From Oscarella lobularis (taxonomy: Eukaryota > Porifera > Homoscleromorpha > Homosclerophorida > Oscarellidae): DNA of 64,000 bases. The stretch lies in NCBI RefSeq assembly GCF_947507565.1, contig NC_089184.1, positions 2,418,001 through 2,482,000 on the forward strand. Reading direction: 5' to 3'. The position numbers and the translations under genes were made by a program. Below the pieces are notes generated by a model. It did not search any database. It worked only from the letters and a program-made list of their open reading frames with translations, and was not told the origin of the DNA. The number at the start of each line of letters is the position of its first letter. Position 1 is the stretch's first letter. Positions 1 through 10,414 of the stretch are shown piece by piece.

Positions 1-350
1 ATAAGGGATACATACCCTGCAAGCAGGGCATGGTACACTGTGAATTGCACTATGCGGTATTAAACTCAGGCGAAAAACATGCATAAGGGATACATACCCT
101 GCAAGCAGGGAATGGTACACTGTGAATTGCTCTATGTACAGTATGCAGTAAACTCAGGGGGAAAACGTGCATCAGGGATACATACCCTGCAAGCAGGAAG
201 TGGTACAGTGTCAATTGCACAAAAACATGCATCAGTGATACGTACTCTGCAAGCAGGGAATGGTACACTGCGAATTCCACTATGCGGTAAACTTAACTCA
301 GGGGGGAAACATGCATCAGGGATACACGTATTGCAAGGGCAGGGCACTCT
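1..350. repeat. Imperfect tandem repeat, about 4.5 copies of a 60-88 bp unit
   Basis: The block GGGATACATACCCTGCAAGC followed by AGGG.ATGGTACACTGTGAATTGC recurs at about positions 5, 86, 174, 235 and 318, each time separated by a spacer ending in AACATGCATCA or similar. Spacing varies from 60 to 88 bp because spacers have indels. The array runs off the left edge, so its true length is unknown. Short open frames cross it on both strands but they reflect the repeat and I do not call them genes. Confidence 0.85.
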
Positions 351-777
351 ACCAGGAGTCGCTGGAACCTCGCAGCGAGGTCGCTTTCGCGCGGAAGAAG
401 CCATGGAAAAACGGAAAGACAAAGGAAGATGGCGGCGGAGAAAATATGCATAGCGCACTCTAAGGCGATTCGAATTAGGGCGAAACGCGACTTCACGGCG
501 GCGATTGCTCGATTCGGATCGGTAGAAAACCCGCGCGAGACGTCGCGTTTGGAATTCCGGCGCGATCGGCGGCCCGGGAAAGCGGCGGCGGAGGAGGATC
601 CGCGGCGGGGGTCCCGACGATCGCGCGTTCAATCGATTGCGCGGAAGGGCGTTCGAAGCGCAGCGGCGCGATCGAAGCGCGGTCACGGCGTCGGGCGGCG
701 AAATTTGAAGGCGAAAACGCGAGGTCCCGCATTGGAAACGCAGGCCCCGTACGAAGCTCCGTAAATTATGGGAAGAC
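351..777. other. GC- and CpG-rich block with a 111-codon open frame
   Basis: Sequence composition changes sharply to CpG-rich here. A frame opens with ATGGCGGCGGAG at 429 and stays open to 764 on the plus strand; its product would be very Arg-rich. CpG-rich DNA produces chance open frames on both strands, and an equally long frame lies on the minus strand. It could be a CpG island with a first exon, or the 5' part of a mobile element. I recognise no domain. Confidence 0.3.
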
Positions 778-1195
778 AGCGCGGTTCCTTTGATGATAAT
801 TCAATTTTGTTCTCGTGGGTAGTGGCCCTCGCGGCCGTGCAATACTTCCGACTTATGACTGCCAAGCAGATTTAGGCGACTCTTCGCTTTCCAAAACATC
901 TGCCGAAAACATCTCCGCGAATAACCGCTTCGATGCCGGAACGCTGCTCTTCGAAGAGAGCAGCAATACCGACTCTTCGACAAATCGAGCGAAAAGCTTC
1001 GTCAAGGAGGGAGGCCTCTACCAGAAATGACATCTACAGCACCGTAACACGGCAGTACTGTAGAACGGCTGACGTAGAGAGCGTAACGCGGCGCTATGGG
1101 CGCTGATTACATTAGCAAAGCTCGACGCTGATTGTCTGACCGTTCTTGGATAGTAGCGCTCTCATTGGATAATTAGCGGACAAAGGAACCGCGCT
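778..1195. mobile_element. Small terminal-inverted-repeat element (MITE-like), 418 bp
   Basis: The left end reads AGCGCGGTTCCTTTG (778-792) and the right end CAAAGGAACCGCGCT (1181-1195), a perfect 15-bp inverted repeat. A further AATTATC/GATAATT match lies just inside, so the symmetry extends beyond the 15 bp. There is no transposase-sized frame. No convincing target-site duplication is visible, so the superfamily is unknown. Confidence 0.6.
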
Positions 1196-2499
1196 CTAGT
1201 ATACAAGTTGCCCAGACTCTCTCCCAGCCGCGTAGCGCGCGTGGGGAGAGTTTGGGTTTCCGAGGCTAAGCCGTAACCCAACGTCGGCAACCCCGGATAA
1301 AGGAGAAAGGAGGCCTCAACGACAAAGGAATCGAAAAGAGGATGGTAGTGTGCGTATTGAAACTGCGGTAAGCATCGGGACTGGCTCTCTGCTTCGTGTA
1401 GGTTCTTTGCGGTGTTAATGTCTGTTTAGCGACGCTGTCCCCCTCGTCATAGTGGGCGTGAAAGTGGGAGGAGCCGTACCAGACCTCTCTGGGACACCGT
1501 CATACGGGTGTTCTTGAGAGGGTCTGGGGACCAGGCTAGTAAGTTTTCCGCTACGAGCCAGTCGACAGAGACGGTCGAAGACGCGGCTGGACTGGGACGA
1601 CGCCTCTCTACGACAGAAACGATGCATAAGCGATGTAGGAAAGGCGATCGTCCTACTTGCCTTCCTGGAGAAAATCGCGGAAGAGCCCGGACAAACAACT
1701 CCCCCGGATATATAAGAGGGGTTAATAAACAGTACATGCAGTCACTCATATTAAAAAGTTAAGCTTTGTTCCTTAACGATGCCCTGACGTCTTGTTGTCA
1801 GACAGAGCGTCATTTGCCCGGCTATAAGGATAGATAGACTAAATGAATAAGTTCTTTACAATCTCGTTTCACCCTTCAATCTAAGGATGTAGACTTAGAA
1901 AACGTACTCTGTCGCTATTTAGACGAGAAAAGCGTCTGTCACTTTTTTCCATTCTATATTAGTCACGTGAACAAATCCTTGACTTTAAGTATTTACTCTT
2001 TATGGTATTATTGATTTTATGACTTTATTAACGATTAGAATAAAACGTTTGAGGCCATTTCACTGACGATTAGTGATGGGATTACTTTGTAAATTAATTA
2101 ATTAATTAATAATTAATTAAATCGCCGGTTGTCGCCTATTTTTTCGGAACGACAATCGTCAGAATCTTTGAAGAGCCCTATCTCGGAACTCGTCATCCTG
2201 AAACGCTCCAATATAAAAGAACAGATTCCATCGGCCTCTTTTGCTTCATCGGCATGAATAACGTCTTAGATTTTTCATTGACATCAAAAACGCGCTAAGT
2301 TAGATTGGTGAAGTTTGTACATAGGTGTTACCGTGCATGTCAATGTGTGTGTGTGCGTGTGGTATATCATCAGTTGGAAGTCGTTGACAATTGATGCACC
2401 AGGTATGATCATCCCTCTTTTCATCTGTCTTTTTCCTTGTAGGAACATTTGTAGAAGCTTTCCGATGTCGCTGCCGATTCACCTCTGGGCCCCAAGGTG
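1196..2499. other. No gene seen; hairpin and TTAA array
   Basis: I see no coding exon. A GC-rich inverted repeat lies at 1211-1256 (CCCAGACTCTCTCCC paired with GGGGAGAGTTTGGG). A TATATAAGAG box and an AATAAA-like motif lie close together near 1710-1735, which could be a small promoter or part of a repeat. A (TTAA)n run occupies about 2094-2121. Confidence 0.4.
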
Positions 2500-2860
2500 A
2501 GTAAATAAACCGGCCCAACTCTTGAGCCAGAGAGGTTAAACGTGGCTTGAACGCAGGGGAGCCCAGCCCCTGCTCCAGTGGAGCGTGTGATAAACTGCCA
2601 CCCCACTTGGGCAAGACGCGGTGGGTTACAATAGCGGTCCCCCTGGAATCAGGCCGGCAGCACTCACATCCGAGTGCTGCCAGTCCCAGGCGTCCGAGCC
2701 GGGAGACTAAACAGGCTCTAACTCCGACGGGGAGTACTGAGGTTGACCCCCACCCAACCGAAGCCTATACGGGCCCGATGCGGCCCGTGCAGGTGGACAG
2801 CTACTTCAGTCGAACCTATGCGTAAATTTTTTGAGCTTCCGGTTTACTTCCGCGTTATAT
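2500..2860. repeat. GC-rich dispersed repeat, copy 1
   Basis: The block GACGCGGTGGGTTACAATAG followed by CGGTCCCC near 2620-2642 recurs almost exactly near 50028-50056. Further shared pieces follow in the same order (CTCACATCCGAG, a GGTTGACC/GGGTCAACCGAGGC piece, a CTTCCGG element near the right end). Together these define a GC-rich repeat family of about 350 bp in this genome. I see no RNA polymerase III promoter boxes, so SINE status is unproven. Confidence 0.6.
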
Positions 2861-3357
2861 TTAAAAAGTTGTAAGATAGGACTGTACATGGCGTGGATGC
2901 GGCGCGCTTTCCACGTGCACGCGAGACCCATCGCATAGGGTTCCGAAGCAGTTTTACAACACGATGAAAGGGTCATGCTCAGGACCCTTTACGCTAATGC
3001 TAGTATATAAAAAGATCCAAAAAATCGCAACGAATCCGTTTTTCTTTCGTCCTGTACTTTCTGACTTCACATAAGAGCGAGGTGAGACATTGGGGGAAAA
3101 CAAAAGCCAGAGCGCCAGACCCTTCAAGCACATAAGGGAATGTGAAACCAAGACTTGATCCTCAATAGGCCGAATGGCTCCTGCAATATACAAAGCTATG
3201 ATCAAAGGTCACGCGTAATAGGCAAGAGCCATGGACAAAAGGTCTCCTGCACTACATAACATCTCTTTCAACCGCGTTTGCTAAAACTCTCGTATAATAA
3301 GCAAGAGCCATGGCCAAAGTTTTCATGTAATGAAGAAATGCAAGCGATGACGCAACT

Positions 3358-3486
3358 CTATAGACGACGTCATCATACGCCGCCATCATCTATGGAGATG
3401 ACGTCATCAGGTGCCGCCATCAACTATAGAGACGACGTCATAAGATGCCGCCCTCATCTATATAAACGACGACATCAGATGCCGCC
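3358..3486. repeat. Four 33-37 bp tandem units, each with a CRE-like TGACGTCA core
   Basis: Each unit starts CTATA/CTATGG, contains GACGTCAT or TGACGTCATCA, and ends in GCCGCC. The fourth unit is degenerate (GACGACATCAG). TGACGTCA is the palindromic CREB/ATF binding site. Just upstream, AGCAAGAGCCATGGCCAAAG also appears twice (near 3221 and 3300). Confidence 0.7.
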
Positions 3487-4874
3487 GTTCAAAGTAAAAA
3501 TGTCGCTCACGCGTGTTCACACGATGACATGGACGGGAACTTCAGAAGCACGTACCTGGGTAATGTCAACGTGGACTTTCGGTTGCAGATCACTCACTCA
3601 AGTCCGCTATAGGATCAACGGGACATTCCAAGCAACGTTAGAATCGTAACTGCCTGCCTAAAAGCAATATTAATGAATAATGAATGACTCACAAATATTA
3701 GTCTATGATATAATTTGAACCTCCAACGAATCCGATGACTTCGGTGTTCTCAATAACGTCCCTTAGTCATTATTAACATAAGTCTCTACAAACAGAAGAA
3801 CTCGTTCTGCTAGACCATTGCAACGACAATGTCCTTCACCCTCAAAACTATTTCTCTTCTCTGATTTCATGAAAATAACCACCTTATTTCAATCCTCCTT
3901 CGATCAGATGCACCAACAGAGCCTCGCCGCAACAAGCGAACTAGAAAACAAGAAAAAAGAATAAGAACGGTTAAAAATGCTTATAACATATGGGAAGGTC
4001 CCCCCTGAACATTTTATAGGGAACCCTTTTCTTTCGTTCGTTGCAAATAATGCGAATAACCCTACCGCTACAGAATTCTCATTTGTCAATGCATACAACA
4101 CAAAAACGAAACACATTCTATCCAATTCGCTGAAGTAACTGCCCGCTGGTGAGACAGCTTGAAACCGACCATGAAAAACATCGTTATCCGGGTCTTCCGC
4201 GGTAACTCATTGAGGTCTATCAAAATGCGTCGTTAGCGCAGCCCGATAGTGCCAAATAGCCATTAAAAAAGAAAATTTAGCGTTGCCCGCATATTTCCCA
4301 CAGTCCGCATCTTTGTTTTACAGCGGGAAAATACATGGCCCTTCATTTGCTTCAAGTTGTCTCTTCAGCATTTGATCGTGCAATAGCCAATTTAAGACTA
4401 AGCCGACAATCACTAAACACCTATTTCCTATTTCCAATAGGTATTTATATTGATCATTGGAGTATCGAGGGGTTTGCATGGTCACTATGGGAAATACTGT
4501 CAGTAGAAACTTTCTTGATATAACGAGAGACAGAAGAAAAACTCGGAGTAAAACGTATTGATGAAATATGACCCGATGACTGTCTGTCCCGATCCACTGT
4601 AGCTGCCTCACAACTTCAAAGCTTTGTGATAACGGAGGTGTAAATTTACGTCACGTGATGAAAAATACGGGCAATTACTTCTATTGAGATCGTTCTGCTT
4701 TTCCTCAGCGTTCCTTCATTCGGAGAAGAAAGAAACATAGTAAGAATGGCCGTGAACGCCCTCTTTCCTGTCACTTGACTAATATTTCTTTTAGATGAAA
4801 CAACTTAGAACGCTACTGTAAATAATTTCTTTTCCAGACAACCAAGAGTCATTAATAGTTATTTCAATAACAAA
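3487..4874. other. Intergenic, nothing recognised
   Basis: I find no exon with a recognisable domain or consistent splice structure and no repeat I can match elsewhere in the window. Confidence 0.4.
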
Positions 4875-5066
4875 ATGGCCAAAACGGCGTCACCTGAGCC
4901 TCGATACTTTCACGAAAGTGCGTTGATCGGGGATGAGTTGAATCTCATCGGTGGAAGAAGGAGTCCATATATTTCCCTCGCAACGAAATCTGGACATGTA
5001 ATGTCCGAGAAGAGAAGAAATGGATTCGCCCTTTTGCCGAAGGAAAGAATGAATACGCATTCCTAA
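4875..5066 (+). pseudogene. Fragment of the kelch-kinase gene (5' kelch exon), frameshifted
   Basis: The peptide from 4893 on (SPEPRYFHESALIGDELNLI..) aligns with SPEKRFLHECALIDDHLHLF.. of the kelch gene at 45860. The later REEKKWIR motif is present too, but in another frame (about 5000-5040), so there is at least one frameshift. The match stops near 5045 where a different duplicated segment begins. No further kelch or kinase exons follow. Confidence 0.7.
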
Positions 5067-5430
5067 AGCGTTTAGAAGCGTGACATGAAAGTAGAAGAGT
5101 CATGAGTACGATCGTGGGTCCTATATTGGGGCCCCCTAACAAAATCTCGTACAGTCGCCGAGAGAAAAAGACGTTTGGAATGGTATAAGACTAATCGCGA
5201 ACGCCATTGACGTCAGATTGCTTACCAGGGAGCGGATGCGTCGTCTCCATCTTGCGCGCAGGGGGCGGAACCGCTCTCCCTCAAAAATCATCCGCTACGA
5301 CGTTCGACGTCCTCTCGACTCTGACAGGAATCCTACGCATATAAACGTGTTTGTAAAGAACTAAATACCCTTTAGAAGCTTACCAGTAGTCCTGGCGATC
5401 GACGATCAGTAAAACAGCAAAAAAAACCGT
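5058..5430. repeat. Duplicated segment, uninterrupted copy (second copy at 57.65-59.69 kb)
   Basis: This segment matches 57660-57765 and then 59040-59180 and 59530-59680, where three mobile insertions interrupt the second copy. On the minus strand both copies keep an ATG followed after a short exon by a GTAAGC donor (ATGGAGACGACGCATCCG here, ATGGAGGCGACGCATGATG at 59.1 kb). Both also keep a related frame containing IGPT and ASKRF. It may be the 5' end of a duplicated host gene rather than a transposon; I cannot identify the product. Confidence 0.55.
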
Positions 5431-6178
5431 GTATGTCGCAAGTAGGGCCATGCACTCTCTGGTTTCTTTGATGACTCTAGGTGCTTCGATGGACTTTCGC
5501 CATCTTCGCGAGCCTACAGGAGGCAGCTGCTCGTGGGGAAATTATCTATTGGCCACGGCAAAGGACAAACACATCACTGGACGAAAATTCAGAAACAAAA
5601 ACGCGCAGCTGATAATCAAAATGTGTCTATGTCGACAAAACACGATCGTCTCTTCAATCAAATTGAATTCCAAAAGTGTCGTTTATAGAACTTCTTTTGC
5701 CTCACGGAGCAGGTTCTGTGGAAACAGACGGTAGCACAAAGCAGTACATATAAATAATTAATTAATTTAAGGCAAATCTTTTAGTTTTAAAATGGCTTCG
5801 GAATGCGATCACGCTGCACCGCTTCTTCAAAAATTTCCTACTAATCTCTGTCTCATTAATTAATTAAACTGCGTTTCAATCGATGCTTCATCTGGCGCAA
5901 GAATTTTTACAGTTTAACTTTTCCACGGCATAACGACTTATATATATAGAGGGCTCGCCTGACGGAACTAAATGGTAAGTCAAGCTCTTTCAAGAGCATT
6001 TTGAATGAAGATGAGGCGAAAGTACTAAGCGGTGACTCTGATGCCGCAGATGCCGCGCTTGGCTATATAAAGAAGCGTTTAATTAACTTTCCTAATGTCT
6101 ACCTGGATATAATTAATCATCTGCATCGACAATTCATTCCTTGCAAAATGAGCAAAGCACGCTAATTAATTAAAGACG
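5431..6178. other. Intergenic, AT-rich, several TTAATTAA motifs
   Basis: Several TTAATTAA motifs occur (near 5758, 5856, 6081 and 6163) and a TATATATAGAGG box lies near 5940. I see no exon. The 3' side is the region downstream of the CARD-ankyrin-TIR gene. Confidence 0.4.
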
Positions 6179-9100
6179 CTATCTAAGAGAGTCTATGAGG
6201 CGTTCCCAGAAAATGGGCCGGTGCAGTTCGTTTGTGTAGTCAATGTGAAGAATTCTTTTCAGAGGAGACGGTATTTTGCACTTTTGATAGATGACCGGAA
6301 TAAAAAAATTTATTCTCTGAGCTTAAGGTAAAGAATCTCGTTAGTGAAATAATTATTGTTAATTTACTTACCACGTGAAAGGTTATTGAATACTGTTGCC
6401 TCTAATTCTTTAAATTCTGATCGTATGTAGTTTGGTGACAGAATGATGACAGTACGCCTGCTCGCATGTCTGATAACGAATTCAGTAGCGGAATACTGTT
6501 CATTGCCAAGAACAAAATCACGATAGGGCATGCAGGTTAATAGAGAATTCTCTTGGCATTTCTGATCCAACTCCAATGCAAAAGCAATATCGCTGTCATG
6601 ATATGACAAAAAGACGTCAAAAAATTTTCCATTATCTAAATAGAGATTGAGGCCCCGGAATGAAAGACTAAGTTTGCGTTACCAGGTGTCTTGTAATTGC
6701 GTACAAGTTTGTAAAGTTGTGCCTCGACCTTCTCTTCCCCCCACTCCTCCTCTTTTTCATCACTGACTAGAGAAGAAGACGAGCTGCTAGGAAGTGCAGG
6801 CGGGTAGCTAGTTAACAAAGGTGGATTAACTATCGAAGCTGCTGATCGTGGAGAAAGCGACGTTAGACTTGATGGCGTCGTAGTCGTCGACAAGGACTGG
6901 ACGGCACAACCGAGATTTGGCGAATAACGCTCTATGGCTAGGACAATGTCGTTCTCATCTTGCTCTCCGATTCTCTCAGCATATGAAACAGTAGAGGTGG
7001 TGACTGCTTCTGATTGCTGAGGTGTTCCACCTTGAAGGACGGTTCGAACAGCAGTATTCTTTGCAAGATGGTAGGGCGCTTTACCTTCCTACATTTTACC
7101 AGCATATATCTTTTGATCGCTGAAGAAAATCGGGTATATCACCTTATCTTTGCAAGTGGCGTCAACGCCATTCGAAATAAGAAGTTCAATTACAGCTTTG
7201 CTAGAATCACTCTCTGCAGCCATATGCAACACATTCCTATTTCTCTAAGAAAACATCAAGGATAGAAAGCAAGTAGAAATGGCTAACGAGACTAACGGTA
7301 TCTTTCGCAGAAACATCAGCCCCCAATTGAATTAGTTGTGCAATGACGATTAGAGACGAACGAGGAGAAGCACATGCGTGCATTAGAGGAGTCATTCCGT
7401 TCTGTAGAATTGAAACAATTTAAAAGAAACTAGCTTTAATTAAAAATTAGAAATGCCACCTTATCAACGCAGTTGACGCCAACGCCCATCACGTTGACAA
7501 GATGACACAGAACGTGCGATATAACTCCGTCAAACTGTTTTTTCATACTTGTCAGCCCTTTTGCTCTGCTGGCTAACATAAAAGCTGATTCACCTTGCTA
7601 AGAGATCAATTGTCAAAATATCATTACATATTACTAACGATACGTTAACCTTGTTAGAAAAATTGACGTCAAAATAAAGTCCACTTTTAAGCCACAACAA
7701 GTATGATTGCCAAAACCCCTTTGTGGCCAACCAGTAAACAAATTTGCTGTTGTTCTAAAAAGAAAGCAATGCATCGGCTATAATCTAACGCTGTTTACGG
7801 CTGCACTGTTCTAAGGCTTGAGAAAGCTGACATTATAACCAGAGCATTTCGCTTTGCCTAATTAATAAAAAAAAGTAATTTTAAATGAACTAAATTACGT
7901 CATAAAATATCGCACCTTTGTGACACTCTCTTGAAGCTTCTTTAATAAATCTTTTTGCTTACGACCTAACAAACCATAATCAAGGGATTGTTTCAACTTT
8001 GTCATAGTTAGTTTAGGAAACTACATAAAAAACTGTAAACAGCAAATACAATATGAGAAAATTTCTTACATGAATTCTATTCAAATCAAACTGAACAGTA
8101 TTCATTTTACGCTTCATCTCCATTCTTCTGCCACTTTTGTGCAAGCGATGAAAAAGAGTGGTAAAAACATTAGCAAAACGAGCAAGATTTGCTAAAAAAC
8201 AACCAAAATAAGAACGGCAGCGTAAACAGAAAATGAATTATTATAAAACTACAGCGCGCTGTTATGAGCCACACTACTAATGATGCTTACCGATTAAAGC
8301 GAAAGGGAACGTTCCGAAAGATACAGAAGCTGCAGCATCAATTTTCAAAACAACGCTGAGAATACCACAATAGCCAAGATGCTTCATAAGGTTTATGAAA
8401 GCAGCTCCTGGAACATTCACGGTGACAATGCAAGAGCCGTCTTTGACAACTAGCTCAATATCGTCTCTTTTTATATTCATGATACTTGTCACATAGTCGA
8501 CGAAAACTTCTTCCTGTTGTAGGAATCGTTGACGATCAATGTTGGGAAACATGAATCTCATTTTAATAACTTTTCCAATTTTCAGTCCTCTTATTTCGCG
8601 AGGATAAAGCTCCGACACTTTGACAGTCTTCGGAATTGCTTCGTTCAGGTATTTTTTAAGCGCGGCTTCCACTTCGTAGCGATGGCGCAAGTACCACGGA
8701 ATCAGGTCCTCAGTGACGTCCACGTGTACACACAAACATTTATCATTCCGCGGAAGATTATGCGAAACGCAGGAGGCCGTTTGCAAAACATCCAAGAACG
8801 GATTTCCAAGCTTTGAAGAAGATTTTGAGTGAGTCAAACCATAAATGCTGCCTGAACTGTCTATTGGAGAAAGAGGTCGATGAGGATAAATAGCACTAGT
8901 CAGAGACTGCGGCCGTAGTCCACCGTGACGCTCCTGGCGAGGATAAGCCAGAAGAGATGACGTTTCTACAACATCTTTACCCTGGTCAACTATGCAGTAG
9001 TAAAGGTCATCTCCGGCTCCCCCGTTTATTGTGAGTAGGGCGTTGCAAAAGACGGTGAAACTTGGCTTTGGCTTGCGACTGAGAATAGCGAAAAGGTCTC

Positions 9101-9272
9101 GCGCCGTTTCTTCGTCGGCAGTTTGCTTCCGAAGTATATTGTAGTGAGGCAAGTCAATGCATCCCTTAGAGCACAACTCGTCGAGTAGGTTGCCGCTAAG
9201 AAGGTTTGCAAGAAGAGGAATAGCTTTAGGCAAAGCCGGTCGAAAATGAGTCGACCAACGCCTGTCAACCAT
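6179..9272 (-). CDS. CARD - ankyrin repeat - TIR domain protein (predicted innate immune signalling protein)
   Basis: The gene starts at ATG 9272. Exon 1 (9272-8291) opens with a CARD-like helical domain (LLDELCSKGCIDLPHYNIL.. then ETARDLFAIL and FCNALLTI). An unrecognised region follows. Exons 2 and 3 (8191-8070, 8020-7916) join in phase. Several short exons then encode ankyrin repeats (for example NGMTPLMHACASPRSS near 7390 and NVLHMAAESDSSKAV near 7240). After a Ser/Thr-rich linker, a 45-bp intron (donor near 6674) leads into a TIR domain: FFDVFLSYHDSD is box 1, RDFVLG is the BB-loop box 2, and FW in the last exon is box 3. The last exon follows a GTAAGT intron and ends at a TAG at 6179. 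CARD and TIR are homotypic adaptor domains, so a cytoplasmic role in pathogen or damage signalling is inferred. The exon structure in the middle is approximate. Confidence 0.8.
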
Positions 9273-10029
9273 AGATGGGTCCTCTGAGATTGCACTTAGT
9301 TAGTTACGCAAAGAGACACGTGACTGAAATGCACCCGCTAGGCGATTTGACGTATCGAGGGTAGGTCAATAAAAGTTTTCTATCGTCGATACTTATCGGT
9401 TGTAAATTCCTGGAAAATGCTTTCTCGAAGTAGAAAAATCAATAACAAGCTCTTCCAATGGATCAAGCCGATTCAACGCCGACAGTCTCCATAGTCGAAT
9501 GCACTGTATCACGAACGCTGATAAAGAATCTTCATTCTTTCAGGTTCTGATATATGACGAAATGAAAATAGTCAAATAAATCATGGCCTTCTGATTACCA
9601 TGGATTTTCATATATACCAAAGCCTTAGGGGAGAAGCTGCATCTAATGAAATAAGAATGAGATTTCGCTAGGACCAGGGGCTTTCGATCAAAACAATGAT
9701 GGTAACGTTGTCCTAGAAACGTACGCGTATACGTGTCCTAGTTCTAACGCAATTGGCCGTTCCGCACCACTGTCGATTGAAGTTGCATTGCGGGAAGAAC
9801 TTCGGGCAGGTCGAATAATGAAGCCATTTTTTATCCGGGGACTCCAAAGTATCCTTCGCCGGACGTCAATCGGGGTTTCTCAGCATCAGAACTGTGTTCA
9901 TCTCTGTCGCGATTAAGCTGATAAACGTTACGTGGACTTATCGGGTCATTGCGCTGCGTGCACAACTTGAAGGCTCCGGCCAAGCCACCTTTAGCTGTTC
10001 GTGCAGTTTCAACGCAAGGCGCTGATCGC
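9273..10029. other. Intergenic, nothing recognised
   Basis: This is the upstream region of the CARD-ankyrin-TIR gene. No exon or repeat was recognised apart from short AT-rich stretches. Confidence 0.4.
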
Positions 10030-10230
10030 TTTTAAGCTGCAGAGAATGCCACAGCGTTTCGATCTGTCAGCGAAAACTTTTCACTTTCTAAAAATTCACT
10101 TGGTAGCGCGAGGTCATTAATTAATTAATTAATTAATTTCTAACCTCGCTTGTGTCCAGAGCTTTACTCAATTCCGCAACAAATGTCTTGACCTTCGTTT
10201 CATACTCTTTCGCTCTGCTGATTTTCTTGA
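10030..10230 (-). pseudogene. Fragment of the DDX60-like helicase gene
   Basis: The stretch matches 27940-28110 in the same orientation, including AGAATGCCACAGCG, AACTTTTCACT.TCTAAAAATT and CTTGACCTTCGTTTCATACT. The copied part covers parts of two helicase exons and the intron between them. The intron now holds a (TTAA)n expansion at 10113-10138. It is isolated from other helicase exons and therefore a dead copy made at the DNA level. Confidence 0.75.
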
Positions 10231-10414
10231 AGCTTTTTTGTAAAGAAACTTTTCTAGTTGCAGGACACAATGTCGATTTTCTTATAAAATAGGCTTTATT
10301 TCGTTCCTTGCTTCCATTGAATGCTGCGATTGATTTCCACAGCCACGAAACTACAGAGCTACTAAGATTCTAAGAAGAAATACATGTCTCTCACTCCCAA
10401 AAAGTGAAAAACAG

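Noticed and set aside
1-350. CRISPR-like array
   Set aside because: Unit spacing is irregular, spacers resemble each other, and the window is clearly eukaryotic; it is an ordinary minisatellite.
132-686. 184-codon minus-strand frame across the left repeat and CpG-rich block
   Set aside because: It crosses a tandem repeat and GC-rich DNA where stop codons are rare on all frames, and it shows no domain.
1700-1740. Possible LTR (TATA box close to AATAAA)
   Set aside because: No second LTR copy, primer-binding site or retroviral-type frame is visible in the window.
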